Shown here: positions 51,505-60,843 of the stretch, piece by piece
Position numbering within the stretch: position 1 is the stretch's first letter
Layout of the letters: every line of letters begins with the position of its first letter
NCBI GenBank assembly: GCA_964476835.1
Contig: CAYZCE010000004.1
Location: forward strand, 1 to 64,000
Direction of reading: 5' to 3'
Length of the DNA: 64,000 nucleotides
Origin: PALSA-926 sp964476835
GTDB taxonomy: Bacteria; Pseudomonadota; Alphaproteobacteria; Micavibrionales; UBA2020
The notes under the pieces: generated by a model
The model's database searches: none
Seen by the model: the letters and a program-made list of their open reading frames with translations, nothing else
Told to the model about the DNA's origin: nothing
Program-made: the position numbers and the translations under genes

Positions 51505-52514
51505 CCGATCTTCTTCATCGTCTTCAGTTTCGCTGCGCGTTGCGCTTCCGCCGCCTCGATGCGTGCCGCCGATACGGCCGTCACTTTCGGCGAGGCCTGC
51601 AGCGCGGTCACGCGGTCCTCGAAGCTGCCGTTGCACAACATCGTCAGGTCCATGCCCGCCGCCATCGTGTCCGTCACGCGGCTTTCCAGCGTGCCGCCGA
51701 GCGCCTTCATCGAGATATCGTCGGCGAGCAGCACACCCTCGAAGCCGATCTCGCCCCGCACCACCTCGTCGGTGATGCGCTTCGATACGGTCGCGGCAGA
51801 ATCATGATCCAGCTGCGAGTATACAACATGCGCCGCCATCGCCCAAAGCGCCGTTTTCATATCCGTATGCGCGAGGTATTTGAAGGGCTTGAAGTCGATT
51901 TCGGAGAGAAGACTATGGGAAACATCGACAACCGGGAGCGCCAAATGGCTGTCCACCTTGGCGCGGCCATGGCCGGGAATGTGCTTGATGACGGGCGTCA
52001 CGGCGCCGTCGAGCAGGCCGCGGCAGACCGCCTCGCCCAGCACGCCGACGCGTTCGGGGTCGTCGCTATAGGTGCGGCTGGCGGAGAGGAACGCGTGGCA
52101 ATCCGGCGCGGGCACGTCGACGACGGGCGCGCAATTGACGGTGATGCCCATGTCGATGAGGTCGAGCGCCATGCGGTACGAATTGAGGCGCGTCGCCTTG
52201 ACGCCCTCTTCCAGCGAGGTCGCGGCGAGGTCGCCGAAGCTCTTGGCCGTCGGGTATTCGATCCATTCCGGCATCTTGAGGCGCGAGACGGAACCGCCTT
52301 CCTGGTCGATCAGCACCGGCACATCGGCGCGTCCGACGCAGGCGCGCATCGCGGCAACCAGTTCGGTCACCTGCGCACGGCTGACGCAGTTGCGCTTGAA
52401 GAGGATGAAGCCCGCGGGCTTTTCGCTCTTGAAGAGCTGCTCTTCTTCGCGCGTCAGTTCGGTGCCGGTGGCGTCGACGATGATCGCCTTCATGGCGGTA
52501 AATTGAGTGCTCAT
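51501..52514 (-). CDS. nagZ: Beta-N-acetylhexosaminidase NagZ
   Basis: 337 residues from the ATG at 52514, which overlaps the preceding stop (TGATG). Glycoside hydrolase family 3: the KHIPGHGRAKVDSH loop carries the Asp/His dyad, and the nucleophile Asp is in LLADDISMKAL. It removes GlcNAc from muropeptides imported during cell-wall recycling in the cytoplasm. No signal peptide is present, as expected. It sits between the SPOR protein and scpA, in the order seen in many alphaproteobacteria. Confidence 0.94.
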   Translation of the reverse strand: MSTQFTAMKAIIVDATGTELTREEEQLFKSEKPAGFILFKRNCVSRAQVTELVAAMRACVGRADVPVLIDQEGGSVSRLKMPEWIEYPTAKSFGDLAATSLEEGVKATRLNSYRMALDLIDMGITVNCAPVVDVPAPDCHAFLSASRTYSDDPERVGVLGEAVCRGLLDGAVTPVIKHIPGHGRAKVDSHLALPVVDVSHSLLSEIDFKPFKYLAHTDMKTALWAMAAHVVYSQLDHDSAATVSKRITDEVVRGEIGFEGVLLADDISMKALGGTLESRVTDTMAAGMDLTMLCNGSFEDRVTALQASPKVTAVSAARIEAAEAQRAAKLKTMKKIG

Positions 52515-53359
52515 CACTTTTGTCCCTTCACGAGGATGCATCCGCCCGGCACCGCCGTCTTGAGCATGGCGCAGATTTCACGCGCGCGGTCTTCGGTCAC
52601 CTTGCCGGCCTGCAGGCGGTAGAACGTGCCCTTGGCGGGGAGGACGACTTTTTCGGTGTGCATGCTCAGGTTTTTCAGCAAGCCCGGGTACTTCTTGCGT
52701 GCCCAATCCCAATCCTTCTTCGCGCCCGCGACATCGCGGTAAGAGCCGAGCTGGATATAGGAAGCGGCGACAGCCTTGGTGTTGGCGGTATCCGCGGCAG
52801 GTACAGCCGCGGCGGCGGCGGACGCTGCCGGCGGCACAAGCTTTTCAGCTTCCGGCGCGGCAGGCGTGAGATCAAGCTTCGGCGCGGACGTATCCTGGGG
52901 CGGCACAGCGGCGACTGAAGCCACTTCCGCCGCCGACGCATCCGCTTTCGCCGCTGCGGCGTCATCAGGCGATTGAAGGGCAGCGGATTTATCCATCGGC
53001 GCTTCGGGGCTGGGGAGGATCTTTTCAGGGCCGTTGCCGGGATTTTTCTCGAGCGGTGCGAAGGCATCGCTGTCCTGATGCGGCACCGCCATCCCGCCCG
53101 GATCGACGGGAGCGACCTTGACCGGATCGGTGTCGGCCTTCACGACAGGCACGTCCATGTCGACATAACGGTCGCCGCCGCGCGGATAGGCGTACCAGAC
53201 GATGCTGATGAAAGCGAGGACCGCCACCACCGCCAGCGTGCCTTGCGGCAGGCGGCGCTTCGGCGGCTCTTCCTGCGGCTGCTTCCTGTTGGGCGCAGCA
53301 GCGCCGCGGTTCATGTAATAAGAGCCGAGGTTTTCGTCTTCGGTATTGTTGTCGCTCAT
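52514..53359 (-). CDS. SPOR-domain membrane protein
   Basis: 281 residues. A cytoplasmic N-terminus of about 38 residues is followed by one membrane helix (TLAVVAVLAFISIVWYAY) and a long Ala/Pro/Asp-rich periplasmic linker. The C-terminal SPOR domain (about 200-280) reads ASYIQLGSYRDVAGAKKDWDW and FYRLQAGKVTEDRAREICAMLK. SPOR domains bind denuded glycan at the septum, so it probably acts in division. It is translationally coupled on both sides (ATGA with argS, TGATG with nagZ). Confidence 0.9.
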   Translation of the reverse strand: MSDNNTEDENLGSYYMNRGAAAPNRKQPQEEPPKRRLPQGTLAVVAVLAFISIVWYAYPRGGDRYVDMDVPVVKADTDPVKVAPVDPGGMAVPHQDSDAFAPLEKNPGNGPEKILPSPEAPMDKSAALQSPDDAAAAKADASAAEVASVAAVPPQDTSAPKLDLTPAAPEAEKLVPPAASAAAAAVPAADTANTKAVAASYIQLGSYRDVAGAKKDWDWARKKYPGLLKNLSMHTEKVVLPAKGTFYRLQAGKVTEDRAREICAMLKTAVPGGCILVKGQK

Positions 53360-55113
53360 CCGTGCATCTCCTCCACCGGCGTTACACCCATCACGGCGAG
53401 GCCCGAGGCGATGACGGTCGCAACCGCCTTCACCAGCGCCAGCCGCGCGCGGCTCAGTTCCTTGTCGCTGTCGATCAGGAAACGCAGGGTCGCGTCCTCG
53501 CGCCCCTTGTTCCAGAAGGAATGGAATTCCGACGCGAGGTCGTGCAGGTAGATCGCGATGCGGTGCGGTTCCAGCGCTTCCGCCGCGCTCTCGACGAAGC
53601 GCGGCCAGCCGGCCATCAGGCGGACAAGCTTCAGTTCCTCCTCCGACGACAGGCGCGACATGTCGGCCGTGGCCAGCGCGGGTGCGGACAGGTCGATGTC
53701 ATGCCACATATTCTTCGCGTTGCGGAACACGGAATAGCAGCGCGCATGCGCATACTGCACATAGAACACCGGGTTGTCCTTCGATTGCTCGACGACCTTG
53801 GCGTAGTCGAATTCCAGCTCGCTGTCGGGCGTGCGCGCCATCATGAAGAAGCGCACCGCGCCCGCACCCACCTCTTCCACCATCTCGCGCAGCGTGATGA
53901 TGTTGCCGGAGCGCTTGGAGAACTTCACCGGCACGCCGTTCTTGAGCACCTTGACCATGCCGCAGAACATCACGTCGATCTTGGCCTTGCCTTCCGACAG
54001 CGCGGCGACGGCCGGGCGCATCTTGTCGAGGTAGTTGCCGTGGTCCTTGCCGAGCACGTTGATCATGTGGTTGAAGCCGCGCGTCATCTTGTCGTAGTGG
54101 TACGCGATGTCGGGCATGATGTAGGCCCAGTTGCCGTCACGCTTCTTCAGCGGCCGGTCGGAGCTGTCGCCGAATTTCGACGAGCGGAACAGCGTCAGCT
54201 CCGCCGGCTCCCAATCGTCCATTTCCTTGCCCTTAGGCGGCGGCAGCGTGCCTTGGTAGATCAGGTCCATATCGGACAGCGTCTTGAAGACCTTGTCCAG
54301 CGTGCCGTTCTCGATGACTTCACGCTCGTTGGCGAAATAGTCGTGGTGGATGCCGATGAGGTCGAGGTCCTTGCGGATTTCTTCCATCATGTACTGAACG
54401 GCGAAGGCGCGGATCGGCGCGATCCATTCGGCTTCGTCCTTGGCCAGCCAGCCTTGGCCATCGCGCTTGGCCAATGCGGCGCCCACGTCCTTGAGGTATT
54501 CGCCGGGGTACAACCCTTCGGGGATCGTGACGAGGTCGTCGCCGAGCGCTTCGCGATAGCGCAGGTACACGGTACGCGCCAGCACATCGACCTGCGTGCC
54601 GGCATCGTTGAAGTAATATTCGCGCGTGACGTCATAGCCCGCTTTCTGCAGCAGGCGCGCCAGCACGTCGCCGATCACCGCACCGCGCACGTGGCCCGCA
54701 TGCATCGGGCCGGTCGGGTTGGCGGAGACGTATTCGACGTTGACCTTCTCGCCCTTGCCCAGCATGCTGTCGCCGAAGCGTTCGCCCTTGGCGAGAATCT
54801 CGCCGAGGATGTTCACCCACTCAACCGGATGCAGGCGGAAGTTGACAAAGCCCGGCCCTGCGACCGATGCATCCGCGACGCCCGGCAGTTCCTTGAGCTT
54901 CACAACCAGCGCTTCGCCGAGCGTACGCGGATTGGTGCCTGCGTTCTTCGCCAGCACCATCGCGGCATTGGTCGCCATGTCGCCATGCGACGCCTCGCGC
55001 GGCGGTTCCACCTTGGCGCGGGAAAGGTCGAGACCCGCCGGCAGCGCACCGGATGCGATCATGCTGTTGAGGATTTTAAGGACCTCATCCTGATAGCGAT
55101 GGAATATGTTCAT
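53356..55113 (-). CDS. argS: Arginyl-tRNA synthetase
   Basis: 585 residues from the ATG at 55113 (MNIFHRYQDEVLK); upstream codons are AT-rich leader. Class I features: VEYVSANPTGPMHAGHVRGA includes the HIGH-type HAGH motif, and KFSKRSGNIITL carries the KMSKS equivalent. An N-terminal additive domain and a C-terminal DALR anticodon-binding domain (LHDLASEFHSFWNKGR) complete it. It attaches arginine to tRNA-Arg and is the first gene of the 10-kb minus-strand cluster. A TTGACA-containing AT-rich gap separates it from the divergent gene. Confidence 0.97.
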   Translation of the reverse strand: MNIFHRYQDEVLKILNSMIASGALPAGLDLSRAKVEPPREASHGDMATNAAMVLAKNAGTNPRTLGEALVVKLKELPGVADASVAGPGFVNFRLHPVEWVNILGEILAKGERFGDSMLGKGEKVNVEYVSANPTGPMHAGHVRGAVIGDVLARLLQKAGYDVTREYYFNDAGTQVDVLARTVYLRYREALGDDLVTIPEGLYPGEYLKDVGAALAKRDGQGWLAKDEAEWIAPIRAFAVQYMMEEIRKDLDLIGIHHDYFANEREVIENGTLDKVFKTLSDMDLIYQGTLPPPKGKEMDDWEPAELTLFRSSKFGDSSDRPLKKRDGNWAYIMPDIAYHYDKMTRGFNHMINVLGKDHGNYLDKMRPAVAALSEGKAKIDVMFCGMVKVLKNGVPVKFSKRSGNIITLREMVEEVGAGAVRFFMMARTPDSELEFDYAKVVEQSKDNPVFYVQYAHARCYSVFRNAKNMWHDIDLSAPALATADMSRLSSEEELKLVRLMAGWPRFVESAAEALEPHRIAIYLHDLASEFHSFWNKGREDATLRFLIDSDKELSRARLALVKAVATVIASGLAVMGVTPVEEMHG

Positions 55114-55180
55114 GACGGTGATTTTAGAGAAAAATTCCCACGAATAACAGGGTTTTAGACGGTTTCTTGTCAAAAAATAA

Positions 55181-55209
55181 TTGACATAATTAAGGAAAAG
55201 CTGTAGCAT
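55181..55209 (+). promoter_or_regulatory. Sigma-70-type promoter for the 151-residue gene
   Basis: TTGACA (55181-55186), 17 bases, TAGCAT (55204-55209), 43 bases before the ATG. TTGACATAAT and the downstream AAAAAAAGGATATT echo the promoter and leader at 32195-32222. Confidence 0.65.
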
Positions 55210-55252
55210 CTAAAACAAGTCAATAAATGCCAAGAAAAAAAGGATATTCCTC

Positions 55253-55708
55253 ATGACGATCAGCAGCTTCTTCAACCGTCTCCTCGGCACCGAAACCGCC
55301 ACCGCGAGCGTCATGAACACCGTTACCTTCGTGACCACGCGCGCACGTGGCGCCGACGAACCGAACCCCGAGAGCACGACCAGCTACACCACCCCGCAAA
55401 AGGGCTACACCGTCGATCTCGACACCGCCACGGTTTATAAAAGCTGCGAAGCGCGCAAGGTCAAGGGCGGCGATTATGCCGTATCGGTCATCGAGACCGT
55501 CGTCGTCGCGTCGGAAAACCCGGGTTACAAGCGCAGCTACACCACCGCAACGCAAGTTCCCAACGCTGACGGCACGCTGGTATTCGACGCCGATGAAGCC
55601 GTCTCTGCCCTCAAGTCTTTCGAGAAGCACTTCGGTTCGCAGCCGGAATACAAGGTCTCCGGCGGCGCCGAACCCCGCCACTACAAGAAATACGAGCCGA
55701 AGCCGTAA
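55253..55708 (+). CDS. Small protein of unknown function
   Basis: 151 residues, ATG with AAAGGA about 12 bases upstream. N-terminal MTISSFFNRLLG is amphipathic; the remainder is Thr/Val/Glu/Lys-rich and probably beta-rich. No signal peptide, membrane helix or catalytic motif. It has a strong promoter and its own terminator, so it is a well-defined monocistronic, likely well-expressed gene. N-terminus and promoter resemble those of the 104-residue gene at 32253, but no similarity extends further. Confidence 0.6.
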   Translation: MTISSFFNRLLGTETATASVMNTVTFVTTRARGADEPNPESTTSYTTPQKGYTVDLDTATVYKSCEARKVKGGDYAVSVIETVVVASENPGYKRSYTTATQVPNADGTLVFDADEAVSALKSFEKHFGSQPEYKVSGGAEPRHYKKYEPKP

Positions 55709-55726
55709 GAACGGCCTCCACCAAAC

Positions 55727-55757
55727 AAAAAGCCGGAACTTAGGGTTCCGGCTTTTT
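55727..55757. terminator. Bidirectional rho-independent terminator
   Basis: AAAAAGCCGGAAC and GTTCCGGCTTTTT form a 13-bp stem with loop TTAGG (about 55728-55756). Symmetric A and T runs let it serve both the 151-residue gene and convergent dgt. Confidence 0.9.
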
Positions 55758-55773
55758 GTTTGCGCAATGATTT

Positions 55774-56967
55774 TCAGCGCCGGTACGGGTCGAACAGTTC
55801 CTTGTGTTCCAGCAGCGCCGAGCGGTCGGTAAGGCCGGCGATATAATCAGCGACGATGCGGGCGCGCGCAGTCTTGCTGACGCCTTCTGCTTGCGCCTTC
55901 CATTCAGGTGGCAGGCAGCGCGGGTTTTCGAGGAAGGCGGCGAAGAGGTCCTGCACCACCTTGAACGTGGTGAGGCGCGAGCGGCTGACGTGGTCCGACA
56001 GGTAGAAGTTGTTCCACAGAAAACCGCGCAGCTCGCTGTCGCGCTTCTGCATGGTGGGCGACATCGTCACGATCTGGCGGTCGGCGTGGCGCACGTCGTC
56101 GGGGCATTCGGGCGCGATCCTGGCGAGACGCGCCTTGGTCTCCGCCAGCACGTCGACAACATAGGTGCCCATCACGTCGCGGATGGTTTCCTGCACCAAC
56201 CGACGGTCGTCGATGCCGGGGTAATCGCGGCGCTTCTGGTGGATGATTTTATCCACCCACTCCACCGCCTTGAGGTCGGCCAACGTGAAGATGCCGCCGC
56301 CGATGCCGTCGTCGATGTCGTGGCTGTTGTAGGCGATGTCGTCGGCTATCCCTGCGATCTGCGCCTCGAGCGAGGCGTAGGTGTTGAGCATCAAATCCAT
56401 CTCGCCGCTCAGTTCCTTGAGCGTGATTTCCAGCTTCTTCTTCATCGGGCCATTGTGCTTGACGAGGCCCTCGAGGCTCTCCCACGTCAGGTTGAGGCCG
56501 TCGAAGTTGGGATACTTCTTCTCCAGCTTGGTCACCACGCGCAACGTCTGGTCGTTGTGGTCGAAGCCGCCGTAGGGCTTCATGCATTCCTTGAGCGCAT
56601 CCTCGCCCACGTGGGCGAAGGGCGTGTGGCCGAGGTCGTGCGCGAGCGCGCAGGTCTCGGCGAGGTCCTCGTTCGCGCGCAGGTGCCGGGCGAGCGAGCG
56701 CGCCACTTGCGCGACCTCGATGCTGTGGCTGAGGCGCGTGCGGAACTGGTCGCCTTCGTGATAGACGAACACCTGCGTCTTGAACTTGAGGCGGCGGAAG
56801 GCGGTGGAGTGGATGACGCGGTCGCGGTCGCGCTCGAAGTCGCCGCGCGTCTTGCTCGGCAGTTCGGGATAGAGGCGGCCGCGGTTGTCGTTCTCGCGGC
56901 TCGCGTAAGCCGCGAAACCATCATCGTGAATTTTCGGCAGGGATTTCAGCTTCTTAGCTTTGGACAT
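55774..56967 (-). CDS. dgt: Deoxyguanosinetriphosphate triphosphohydrolase-like protein
   Basis: 397 residues of the HD-domain dNTPase family. TRLSHSIEVAQVARSLARHL gives the first His, CALAHDLGHTPFAHVGEDAL the HD pair, and ADDIAYNSHDIDDG the last Asp. The N-terminal RDRVIHSTAFRRLKFKTQVF is diagnostic of the Dgt-like group. Members hydrolyse dNTPs to deoxynucleoside and triphosphate; substrate preference of the alphaproteobacterial type is not certain. AAGGA precedes the ATG. It is divergent from erpA. Confidence 0.93.
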   Translation of the reverse strand: MSKAKKLKSLPKIHDDGFAAYASRENDNRGRLYPELPSKTRGDFERDRDRVIHSTAFRRLKFKTQVFVYHEGDQFRTRLSHSIEVAQVARSLARHLRANEDLAETCALAHDLGHTPFAHVGEDALKECMKPYGGFDHNDQTLRVVTKLEKKYPNFDGLNLTWESLEGLVKHNGPMKKKLEITLKELSGEMDLMLNTYASLEAQIAGIADDIAYNSHDIDDGIGGGIFTLADLKAVEWVDKIIHQKRRDYPGIDDRRLVQETIRDVMGTYVVDVLAETKARLARIAPECPDDVRHADRQIVTMSPTMQKRDSELRGFLWNNFYLSDHVSRSRLTTFKVVQDLFAAFLENPRCLPPEWKAQAEGVSKTARARIVADYIAGLTDRSALLEHKELFDPYRR

Positions 56968-57033
56968 CGCAAAATCCTTTCAATGACAAGCTTTTAGAGC
57001 ATATAATAAGGGTATAACAAAGGAAAATGTGCC

Positions 57034-57372
57034 ATGACCGCCGAAACACTGTCAATGACCGACTCTTGCGCGCGTCGCATCCTCTCCCTGCGCGAAAAAC
57101 AGGGCAACCCGAAACTCGCCCTGCGCGTGACGGTGCTGGGGGGCGGCTGTTCGGGTTTTAAATACACCCTCGAATTCGACGACCAGTCCCAGCCCGACGA
57201 CGTGACCGTGGAGAAGAACGGCGCGACGCTGGTGACGGACGAAACCTCGCTCCCCTTCCTCGCCAACGCTGTCGTGGATTACGAACAGAGCCTGATGGGC
57301 TCCGCCTTCAAGATCAAGAACCCGAACGCGGCCTCGAGCTGCGGCTGCGGCAAGTCGTTCTCGACGATGTAA
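57034..57372 (+). CDS. erpA: A-type iron-sulfur carrier (ErpA/IscA family)
   Basis: 112 residues. The three ligand cysteines are in GGGCSGFKY and in SSCGCGKSF near the C-terminus, the ATC-family pattern C-x(~60)-C-x-C. It delivers Fe-S clusters to target enzymes; within the window, MtaB needs them. ErpA is favoured by stand-alone location away from an isc or suf operon, but IscA/SufA cannot be excluded. AAGGAAAA lies upstream. Its stop touches that of the convergent transporter gene. Confidence 0.88.
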   Translation: MTAETLSMTDSCARRILSLREKQGNPKLALRVTVLGGGCSGFKYTLEFDDQSQPDDVTVEKNGATLVTDETSLPFLANAVVDYEQSLMGSAFKIKNPNAASSCGCGKSFSTM

Positions 57373-58836
57373 TCAGGCCTTCGCTTTACGCAGGCCGAGA
57401 TACACCACAAAAGCAATCGCGAAACCGATGAACCACGCATAGGCGTAAAGGCCTTGCAGCGGTGCGTCGTTCAGTAGCTTCACTTGCACGAGGAAGCCAG
57501 ACAAGCTCGGCAGGACGCCGGCTACGAAAGCGATAAGGGCTGCGGGACTGATGCCGGCATAAGGCCCCTTCTCGCGATACAGTCCCGCAAGGTCGAGCTT
57601 GCAGCGGCGATACACGAAATAATCCGCGATCAGGATGCCGCCGATGGGGCCGAGCAGCGCGCTATAAGCGATCAGCCACGTGAAGATATAGCCGTTCGGG
57701 TCGGCGACCAGCTTCCACGGCATCATCAATACGCCGATCACGCCGGTGATATACCCGCCGGTGCGGAACGAGATCTTGCTGGGCGCGAGGTGCGCGAAAT
57801 CGTTGGCAGGCGAGACCACATTGGCCGCGATGTTGGTCGCCAACGTCGCGACGCAGAGCGCGAGCATCGAGACGACCAGCACGACTGGGTTGGTGAAGCG
57901 CGTCAGCACGTCGACCGGGTTCCAGATCGGCGCGCCATAGATGACGGTGGTGGCCGAAGTGACCGCGACGCCGATGAAGGCATAGAGCGCCATCGTCAGC
58001 GGCAAGCCGATCGCCTGCCCGAGCGCCTGATCCTTCTGCGTCTTCGCATAGCGCGAGAAGTCGGGAATGTTGAGCGACAAGGTCGCCCAGAAGCCGACCA
58101 TGCCCGTCAGCGCCGGGAAGAAATAGTGCCAGAACTGCCCCGCCTGCGGTTGGCCTGCGTCGAACTGCGACGGCTGCGACAGGATGGGGCCGAAGCCGCC
58201 TGCCGCCTTGTACGCCCACGCCAGCAGCGCGAGGCCGAGCGCGATCAGCAATGGCGCCTTGATGTTGAGCAGGAAGCGGATGGTGTCGATGCCGCGCCAT
58301 ATCACCCACATGTTGATGCCCCAGAACAGCAGGAAACACGCGAACTGCCCGGGCGTGATGCCGAACATGTTGTCAGCCGCCGCGGTCTGGATGTTGAAGA
58401 CTACCGCGCAGATTTTATAAATCGCCTCGCCGCCGATCCACGTCTGGATGCCGAACCAGCCGCAGGCGACCAGCGCGCGCAGCACGGCGGGGATATTGGC
58501 GCCCTTGGTGCCAAAGGCCGCGCGGCAGTAAACCGGGAACGGGATGCCGTAGCGCGTGCCCGCATGCGCATTGAGGATCATCGGCAGCAGCACGATCAGG
58601 TTGCCGAGGAAGATGGTCAAGACCGCCTGCCACCAGTTCATCCCGCCGCCGATCAACGACGAAGCGAGCATATAAGTCGGGATGCAGGCCGACATCGACA
58701 CCCACAGGGCGGCGAAGCTGAACATCCCCCACTTGCGCCCCGCCGCGCCCACCGGCGCGAGGTCGCCGTTGCATATCCCGCTGCCCTTAAGTTCGAGCTG
58801 CTCGGCTTTCGACAGTTCGGCGCAGAGTGTCGTCAT
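57373..58836 (-). CDS. NCS1 family nucleobase/cation transporter
   Basis: 487 residues from the ATG at 58836, preceded by AAAAGGAG; the nine-codon extension is rejected. About twelve membrane helices with NCS1 hallmarks near the N-terminus (LWVSMSACIPTYMLASSLIGGGMNWWQA in two parts) and GWFGIQTWIGG, as in hydantoin, allantoin and cytosine symporters. LSLNIPDFSRYAKTQ is the conserved helix 6-7 region. The substrate is probably a purine, pyrimidine or hydantoin, with Na or H as driving ion. A Sel1 gene lies two bases upstream on the same strand. Confidence 0.88.
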   Translation of the reverse strand: MTTLCAELSKAEQLELKGSGICNGDLAPVGAAGRKWGMFSFAALWVSMSACIPTYMLASSLIGGGMNWWQAVLTIFLGNLIVLLPMILNAHAGTRYGIPFPVYCRAAFGTKGANIPAVLRALVACGWFGIQTWIGGEAIYKICAVVFNIQTAAADNMFGITPGQFACFLLFWGINMWVIWRGIDTIRFLLNIKAPLLIALGLALLAWAYKAAGGFGPILSQPSQFDAGQPQAGQFWHYFFPALTGMVGFWATLSLNIPDFSRYAKTQKDQALGQAIGLPLTMALYAFIGVAVTSATTVIYGAPIWNPVDVLTRFTNPVVLVVSMLALCVATLATNIAANVVSPANDFAHLAPSKISFRTGGYITGVIGVLMMPWKLVADPNGYIFTWLIAYSALLGPIGGILIADYFVYRRCKLDLAGLYREKGPYAGISPAALIAFVAGVLPSLSGFLVQVKLLNDAPLQGLYAYAWFIGFAIAFVVYLGLRKAKA

Positions 58837-58838
58837 GA

Positions 58839-59381
58839 TCACTTCTCCTTTTGCGGCTTCCACGCGCTCGCGCGGGCTTGCGCGGTGGCGAGTGCGGCGG
58901 GCGTCAGGCGGCGCGCTACTGAATCGCGCGCCGTAGCCACGTTACGCGAGCGGCCACCGGCCGAGGCCAATGTGAACCAGAAATAGGCCTCGGCGTAATT
59001 CTGCGTCACGCCGTCGCCGCGCACGTAGAGAGACGCGAGGTTCGCCTGCGCCAGCGCATCCCCCTGACGCGCGGCCTTTTCGTACCACTTGAAGGCCAGC
59101 GCAGCATCGCGCGCGTCCATGCCGAGGCCTGCGTCATAGAAAAAGCCGAGATTGGTCTCGGCGAACATATGCCCCTTGTTCGCGGCGCGCGTGTACCATT
59201 GCAGCGCCTTCTTGTCGTCGCGCGGCACGCCCTGTCCGCGCGCGTAGAGCGAGCCGAGCACGTATTGCGACGCCGCATCGCCCTTCTCCGCGGTCGCGAC
59301 CAGCTTGCGGTCGGGCGCAGCGGAGGCAGGAACGGCGAACAACGTGAGAGCCAGAACGATCAACACCAGAAGGCGGGTCAT
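58839..59381 (-). CDS. Exported Sel1-repeat protein
   Basis: 180 residues. A signal peptide (cleavage near SAAPD, residue ~21) is followed by three to four Sel1-like repeats: AASQYVLGSLYARGQGVPRD, AETNLGFFYDAGLGMDARD, ALAQANLASLYVRGDGVTQN and EAYFWFTLASAGG. These are alpha-solenoid scaffolds for protein contacts in the periplasm. No partner is evident. It precedes the NCS1 gene by two bases and is probably cotranscribed, although a functional link is not obvious. It is divergent from the next gene. Confidence 0.85.
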   Translation of the reverse strand: MTRLLVLIVLALTLFAVPASAAPDRKLVATAEKGDAASQYVLGSLYARGQGVPRDDKKALQWYTRAANKGHMFAETNLGFFYDAGLGMDARDAALAFKWYEKAARQGDALAQANLASLYVRGDGVTQNYAEAYFWFTLASAGGRSRNVATARDSVARRLTPAALATAQARASAWKPQKEK

Positions 59382-59521
59382 TGCGTGTGTACTTCCTTGA
59401 ATTTAACAGCTTTTTGTCAGGGTAGCGGCGTGACGGCGACGAGGCAAGAGACAACCTTGACTCGCTGGGTTAAATTCTTCACATTGTGTAAAATAATACG
59501 CCGACAGAAACAGGAAAGCCT

Positions 59522-60052
59522 ATGCACGCCAAAAACGCCCTGCTGATCTGCCTGACCACCCTCAGTTCCGTTTTCGGCGCCGCTGCCCTGCCGCCGAAAT
59601 CGCCCGAGCGTGCGCTGGCTGTCACCGAAACTTATACGCCCCTGGTCACCAATGACGGCCGCCTGCCCTTCAAACCCGGCGTCGAGGACGAACTGCAAAG
59701 CACCGCAGTCAAGATGCTGTGGAAGCTCGGCACGCACGGGGAGTGGACGATGACCAAGCAGATCTGGGCGCTGCAGGATATCATCTACTATAAGACGCCG
59801 CTGCCCGTTTATAACCGCCTCGTCACGGCGCTCAACGACGATGCCGATCGCAAGAAGATCGTCGGCGCGCTGGTCGCGCTTGCCAACGGCGTGCTCAACG
59901 ACGACAAGGTCGTATCGCAGAAATGCCGGGATTCGATCAAGTCCTGGTCGGCGGACCCGTTAAACTTCGCGCGCTACGTCAGCGGCGTGATCGGCAAGGA
60001 CATCGTGTCCGAACCCAAACACGTCGCCGCGCCTGCGCCCGCGAAAAAATGA
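59522..60052 (+). CDS. Exported protein of unknown function
   Basis: 176 residues with a signal peptide (cleavage near FGAAALP, residue ~22). The mature part is helical, with ELQSTAVKMLWKLGTHGEWTMTKQIWALQDIIYYKTPLPV in the middle, one Cys and a Lys/Ala/Pro tail. No domain recognised. AGGAAAG precedes the ATG. Its stop overlaps the xthA start (ATGA), so the exonuclease is translated from the same message, but no functional link is apparent. Confidence 0.65.
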   Translation: MHAKNALLICLTTLSSVFGAAALPPKSPERALAVTETYTPLVTNDGRLPFKPGVEDELQSTAVKMLWKLGTHGEWTMTKQIWALQDIIYYKTPLPVYNRLVTALNDDADRKKIVGALVALANGVLNDDKVVSQKCRDSIKSWSADPLNFARYVSGVIGKDIVSEPKHVAAPAPAKK

Positions 60053-60840
60053 TCGTCGCCAGCTGGAACGTCAATTCCATCAACGTCCGCCTGTCCATCG
60101 TGCTGGAGTGGCTGAAAGCCCACGCGCCCGACGTCCTGCTACTGCAGGAACTCAAGATGACGGAAGACAAATTCCCCGCGGCTGATTTCGAGGCGCTCGG
60201 CTACGAAAGCGCCGTCTTCGGCCAGAAGGCATGGAACGGCGTCGCCATCCTCTCCCGGCACAAGATCTTGGATATCCGGAAAGGCCTGCCCGGCGGCGAC
60301 AATGATGAACAGGCGCGCTACATTGAAGCCAATGTCAACGGCCTGCGCGTCGCCTCGATCTACCTGCCGAACGGCAATCCCGTCGGCACTGAAAAATACC
60401 CTTACAAGCTGGCATGGATGGAACGCCTGCGCGCGCATGTGGCGATGCTGCTGAAAGCGGAGCAGCCGCTGGTGCTCGGCGGCGATTACAACGTGATTCC
60501 CGAAGCGCGCGACTGTTACGATCCACGCGCATGGGCGGAAGACGCGCTCTTCCGTCTCGAGACACGACAGAAATTCCGCGCGTTGCTCAACCTCGGCCTT
60601 ACCGACGCCTTCCGCGTGCACAACGACAAGGACGACCAATATACATTCTGGGATTATCAGGCTGGCTCATGGCCGCGCAACGCGGGCATCCGCATCGACC
60701 ACTTCCTGCTCTCGCCGCAGGCGGCCGACCTGCTGGAACGCTGCGTCATCGACACGCAGCCGCGCGGGCTCGAGAAAGCCTCGGACCACACGCCGATCCT
60801 CGTCAAGCTCTCACAGCCGACGATCCTGCATAACCTTTAA
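60049..60840 (+). CDS. xthA: Exodeoxyribonuclease III
   Basis: 263 residues from the ATG at 60049; the 42-codon upstream frame is inside the preceding gene. EEP-fold AP endonuclease: SWNVNSINVRL, the metal Glu in LLLQELKM, GGDYNVIPEARD, YTFWDYQAGSWPRNAGIRIDH and the catalytic SDHTPI. It incises abasic sites and degrades 3' ends during base-excision repair. It is coupled to the preceding exported-protein gene by a four-base overlap and is convergent with an unknown gene. Confidence 0.94.
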   Translation: MIVASWNVNSINVRLSIVLEWLKAHAPDVLLLQELKMTEDKFPAADFEALGYESAVFGQKAWNGVAILSRHKILDIRKGLPGGDNDEQARYIEANVNGLRVASIYLPNGNPVGTEKYPYKLAWMERLRAHVAMLLKAEQPLVLGGDYNVIPEARDCYDPRAWAEDALFRLETRQKFRALLNLGLTDAFRVHNDKDDQYTFWDYQAGSWPRNAGIRIDHFLLSPQAADLLERCVIDTQPRGLEKASDHTPILVKLSQPTILHNL

Positions 60841-60843
60841 GGC